Source of the DNA: Pantoea sp050157905
Lineage (GTDB): Bacteria; Pseudomonadota; Gammaproteobacteria; Enterobacterales; Enterobacteriaceae
Assembly (NCBI RefSeq): GCF_050157905.1
Contig: NZ_JBKIWZ010000001.1
Span: 3,472,001-3,536,000 of the forward strand
Direction of reading: 5' to 3'
Length of the DNA: 64,000 bases
A program made the position numbers and the translations under genes. The notes under the pieces are model-generated. The model searched no databases. It saw only the letters and a list, made by a program, of their open reading frames with translations, and was not told the DNA's origin. Shown piece after piece: positions 61,432 to 64,000 of this stretch. The stretch's first letter is position 1. Every line of letters begins with the position of its first letter.

Positions 61432-62682
61432 ATGGTGAAAAAATCCGCTCAACGTCCGGCGCTAAAGTACTCCGCTGCGGCGACCGCGCTTTTCCTTTCT
61501 TCTTCCGCCATGGCGGCAGGGACCTGGTACGATGCACGTAATGACGCCATGGGTGGCACCGGCGTCGCTTCTTCTCTCTATGGCTCCGCCGTGCTGGCTA
61601 ACCCGGCACTGATGACGCGTGCCAGACCCGACGATAACGTCAGCATTATTTTTCCGTCAGCCGGTATTCAGGTCACTGACAAGGATGACCTGATTAACAA
61701 GGTCGATGATATTACCGCGACAGTAGATCGTTACCGCTCAGTGCTGGGTAACTTTACGCCCGCAGACTATTTACGGGGCTATCCTGAACTGCGCGCGGCC
61801 TCGGGCGATGTGGCCAACAGGCTGAGCGATTTGCGCGGCGATAAGGCCAACGGTTCGGCGGGTGTCGCCGTTGCCGTGACGGTTCCGAATGAGACGCTAC
61901 CTTTCGCCTTTATTACCAAAGCCTACGGAACCGCGCACGTTCGCGCTAACGTGGTGCAGGGTGATATCGACTATCTGCGCGGCGTGGCCAACGGCACGAT
62001 ACTGCCGCGTCCGGGTGACCAGAACAACCTTCGCTCCAGCGCCAATGGCTTAGCGGCCCTCGTCACCGATTATGGCGTGGCGGTCGCGCATGAGTTCACC
62101 ATCGCCGGTCAGCCGGTGTCGGTGGGCGTTACGCCGAAAGTGCAGAAAACCTGGCTCTACAACTACACCGCCAGCATCTATGACTACGACAAGAACGACA
62201 TCAACAACAGTCAGTATCGCAGCACGGATACCGGGTTTAACGTCGATGCCGGTCTGGCGACGACCTTTGCGGAGAACTGGACGCTGGGCGTCACCGGTCA
62301 GAACCTGGTGTCGCGCGATCTGCAGACCCGCGAAGTCAATGGGTATCGCGATACCTATCAGATTCGCCCGCTGGTCACTACCGGCCTGGCCTGGGATAAA
62401 GGTCCGTTCACCGTGACGGGCGATGTGGATCTGACGGAGACCAGACGCTTCAAAAGTCAGGGAAACAGCCAGTATGTGGCTGCAGGCGCAGAATATCGCG
62501 TACTCGACTGGCTGCAGCTGCGTGCCGGTTATCGTGCGGACATGCGGTCCAACGACGAGAATGTCGCGACCGCCGGTTTTGGTCTCTCGCCGTTTAACAA
62601 CGCCGTCCATCTGGATCTGGCGGGTTCGGTGGGCGCGAACAACACCTGGGGCGCAATGGCGCAGCTGGGCTTCAACTTCTAA
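61432..62682 (+). CDS. TraF-like (TraF_2) predicted outer-membrane protein
   Basis: A 416-residue secreted protein. The signal peptide is about residues 1-28 (ends AMA). The mature start GTWYDARNDAMGGTGVASS, with following LANPAL, is shared with FadL-like and TraF_2 barrel proteins; the C-terminal part is made of beta-strands ending in Phe (GFNF), the usual outer-membrane signature. Relatives are often named conjugal transfer protein TraF, but no conjugation gene is near and that name should not be taken as function. It sits between zur and dusA, where E. coli has yjbL and yjbM. Confidence 0.75.
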   Translation: MVKKSAQRPALKYSAAATALFLSSSAMAAGTWYDARNDAMGGTGVASSLYGSAVLANPALMTRARPDDNVSIIFPSAGIQVTDKDDLINKVDDITATVDRYRSVLGNFTPADYLRGYPELRAASGDVANRLSDLRGDKANGSAGVAVAVTVPNETLPFAFITKAYGTAHVRANVVQGDIDYLRGVANGTILPRPGDQNNLRSSANGLAALVTDYGVAVAHEFTIAGQPVSVGVTPKVQKTWLYNYTASIYDYDKNDINNSQYRSTDTGFNVDAGLATTFAENWTLGVTGQNLVSRDLQTREVNGYRDTYQIRPLVTTGLAWDKGPFTVTGDVDLTETRRFKSQGNSQYVAAGAEYRVLDWLQLRAGYRADMRSNDENVATAGFGLSPFNNAVHLDLAGSVGANNTWGAMAQLGFNF

Positions 62683-62702
62683 GCACGTTATTCAGGCAGT
62701 CC

Positions 62703-62736
62703 GGGCGGGGCGATGCACTATCGGCCCGCCTTGTGT
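62703..62736 (+). terminator. hairpin after the TraF-like gene
   Basis: GGCGGG (62704-62709) with CCCGCC (62725-62730), extended inward by CGAT and ATCG, followed by TTGTGTT. A moderate rho-independent terminator 21 bases after the gene. Confidence 0.55.
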
Positions 62737-62787
62737 TATCCTTGCACAGAATTCCATCACCCTTAATTACCGGATTGCCTGTACTTC

Positions 62788-63780
62788 ATGCCTGAATTTT
62801 CTTCGCAACGCTTCTCTGTCGCGCCTATGCTCGACTGGACCGATCGCCACTGTCGCTATTTTCACCGTCAGCTGACGGCGGATACGCTGCTCTACACCGA
62901 AATGGTCACCACCGGCGCCATCATTCATGGCAAAGGGGATTACCTGGCTTATAGCGAGGCCGAGCATCCGGTCGCATTGCAGCTGGGCGGCAGCGATCCG
63001 GCGGCGCTGACGCACTGTGCGAAGCTGGCCGAACAGCGCGGCTACGATCAAGTGAACCTGAACGTTGGGTGTCCTTCTGACCGGGTACAGAATGGCCGTT
63101 TCGGTGCCTGTCTGATGGCCGAGGCGACTCTGGTCGCCGATGCGGTCAAAGCGATGCGCGATGTGGTATCGATCCCGGTCACCGTCAAAACCCGGATTGG
63201 TATTGATGAGCTGGACAGCTATGCGTTCCTGACCGATTTCATTGGCACGGTCGCGGGGCGCGGCGAGTGCGACACCTTTATTATTCATGCGCGTAAAGCC
63301 TGGCTCTCCGGCCTCAGCCCTAAAGAGAACCGCGAGATCCCACCGCTGGATTACCCGCGCGTCTGGCAGCTGAAACGCGATTTCCCGCATCTGACTATTG
63401 CCCTGAATGGCGGCGTGAAAACGCTGGAAGAGGCGCAGAACCATCTGCAGCACCTTGATGGCGTGATGATGGGCCGTGAAGCCTATCAGAACCCCGGTAT
63501 TCTGGCGCAGGTCGACCAGACCTTATTTGGCCGTCAGCATCCGGCGGTAAACCCGGTTGAGGTGGTGCGCGCCATGTACCCTTATATCGAAGCGGAGCTG
63601 GCAAAGGGCACCTATCTCGGTCACATTACCCGCCACATGCTGGGGCTGTTCCAGGGCATTCCTGGCGCGCGCCAGTGGCGTCGCCACCTGAGCGAAAATG
63701 CCCACAAGCCGGGCGCAGATGTGCGCGTGCTGGACGCGGCACTGTCGCTGGTCGCTGACAGAATTCCGCAGGAAGCCTGA
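62788..63780 (+). CDS. dusA: tRNA-dihydrouridine synthase A
   Basis: FMN enzyme reducing uridines 20 and 20a of the tRNA D-loop. The 330 residues (E. coli 330-345, depending on start) show the barrel start RFSVAPMLDWTDRHCR, the catalytic Cys95 in LNVGCPSDRV, and the FMN phosphate region ALNGGVKTLEEA with GVMMGREAY. The 5' end of dusA is a known integration site for prophages and genomic islands; here the gene is intact and unoccupied. Confidence 0.97.
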   Translation: MPEFSSQRFSVAPMLDWTDRHCRYFHRQLTADTLLYTEMVTTGAIIHGKGDYLAYSEAEHPVALQLGGSDPAALTHCAKLAEQRGYDQVNLNVGCPSDRVQNGRFGACLMAEATLVADAVKAMRDVVSIPVTVKTRIGIDELDSYAFLTDFIGTVAGRGECDTFIIHARKAWLSGLSPKENREIPPLDYPRVWQLKRDFPHLTIALNGGVKTLEEAQNHLQHLDGVMMGREAYQNPGILAQVDQTLFGRQHPAVNPVEVVRAMYPYIEAELAKGTYLGHITRHMLGLFQGIPGARQWRRHLSENAHKPGADVRVLDAALSLVADRIPQEA

Positions 63781-63799
63781 TCCCACCTCCGGAACATTG

Positions 63800-63828
63800 A
63801 AAACCAGCCTTCAGGCTGGTTTTTTTTA
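63800..63828 (+). terminator. dusA terminator
   Basis: AAAACCAGCC-TTCA-GGCTGGTTTT (63800-63823) followed by TTTT, 20 bases after the dusA stop. The A-rich left arm allows function in both directions. Confidence 0.93.
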
Positions 63829-63905
63829 CACCAAAATCTGGTTTTTCTCACCAGGCAAGAGACGCGTCGTTCTCTTTTAGTTTTTTAAAAACAGCAGGTT
63901 ATCTG

Positions 63906-63922
63906 TTGGCATGCTTTTTGTA
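63906..63922 (+). promoter_or_regulatory. sigma-54 promoter of pspG
   Basis: TTGGCATGCTTTTTGTA matches YTGGCACGrNNNTTGCW, with the -24 GG intact and GT for GC at -12. It lies 37 bases before pspG, which needs PspF and sigma-54 in E. coli. The A/T-rich stretch just upstream (63876-63900) may hold an IHF site. Confidence 0.85.
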
Positions 63923-63959
63923 ACAACTATAACAACTGTTATAAAAATGGAGCGCTGAC

Positions 63960-64000
63960 GTGGAAATTTTATTCGTAGTGGGTTTTTTTCTGATGCTACT
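63960..64000 (+). CDS. pspG: phage shock protein G, 5' end only
   Basis: The window ends 13 codons into this gene. The GTG at 63960 has GGAG 7 bases upstream, and the visible product MEILFVVGFFLML matches the hydrophobic start of PspG, a small inner-membrane member of the phage-shock regulon. Position after dusA and the sigma-54 promoter support the call. Confidence 0.9.
   Translation, partial: MEILFVVGFFLML

Noticed and set aside
62788..62830. Possible prophage or island attachment at the 5' end of dusA
   Set aside because: This is a known integration hotspot, but dusA is intact and no integrase or duplicated end is seen within the window.

Overview
This window is a piece of enterobacterial core chromosome, most probably Pantoea (family Erwiniaceae). 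The 16S rRNA variable regions read as Pantoea, almost every protein is a close relative of its E. coli counterpart, and several departures from the E. coli gene order (no thiFSGH, no zraPSR, no arpA, no malEFGK/lamB here) fit Erwiniaceae. I see no insertion sequence, prophage, integron or CRISPR array. Comparisons with E. coli rest on general knowledge, not on a search.

Layout: 1-6270 the 3' half of rpoB and all of rpoC, ending in a bidirectional terminator. 6275-8086 a small DUF1127 gene and a MocR-type regulator. 8276-11010 a minus-strand thiCE operon under a TPP riboswitch. 11166-16158 rsd, nudC, hemE, nfi, yjaG, hupA and the lipoprotein gene yjaH. 16191-19080 the purHD operon behind a PurR box. 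19361-24980 a complete rRNA operon (P1, P2, boxA, 16S, tRNA-Ile, tRNA-Ala, 23S, 5S, terminator). 25074-35736 metA with MetJ boxes, the glyoxylate-bypass operon aceBAK with its repressor gene iclR, and metH. 35845-39767 the exopolysaccharide operon yjbEFGH with an RcsAB-like box. 40333-45505 pgi, lysC behind a lysine riboswitch, and panS. 45569-52744 an accessory-looking block: the phosphate exporter yjbB, a five-gene ABC transporter operon that includes a cytoplasmic phosphoesterase, and a divergent GntR/UTRA regulator. 52816-64000 psiE, ubiCA, plsB, dgkA, lexA-dinF, yjbJ, zur, a TraF-like outer-membrane protein, dusA and the start of pspG.

The genes form recognisable modules: transcription and translation (rpoBC, rrn, rsd, dusA), cofactors (thiCE, hemE, ubiCA), purines (purHD), methionine and lysine (metA, metH, lysC), acetate growth (aceBAK/iclR), envelope (yjbEFGH, plsB, dgkA, pspG) and DNA damage (lexA, dinF, nfi). 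Their regulation is unusually readable: two riboswitches, a PurR box, MetJ boxes, two IclR-like boxes, two SOS boxes, a CRP site, an RcsAB-like box and a sigma-54 promoter.

The best candidate for an incompletely described system is the 45569-52744 block. A HutC-type regulator, with a near-consensus operator in front of the operon, appears to control an importer, a cytoplasmic NPP/phosphonoacetate-hydrolase-like enzyme with Ser at the nucleophile position and, just downstream, a phosphate exporter. Together they suggest uptake and hydrolysis of an unknown organophosphorus compound.
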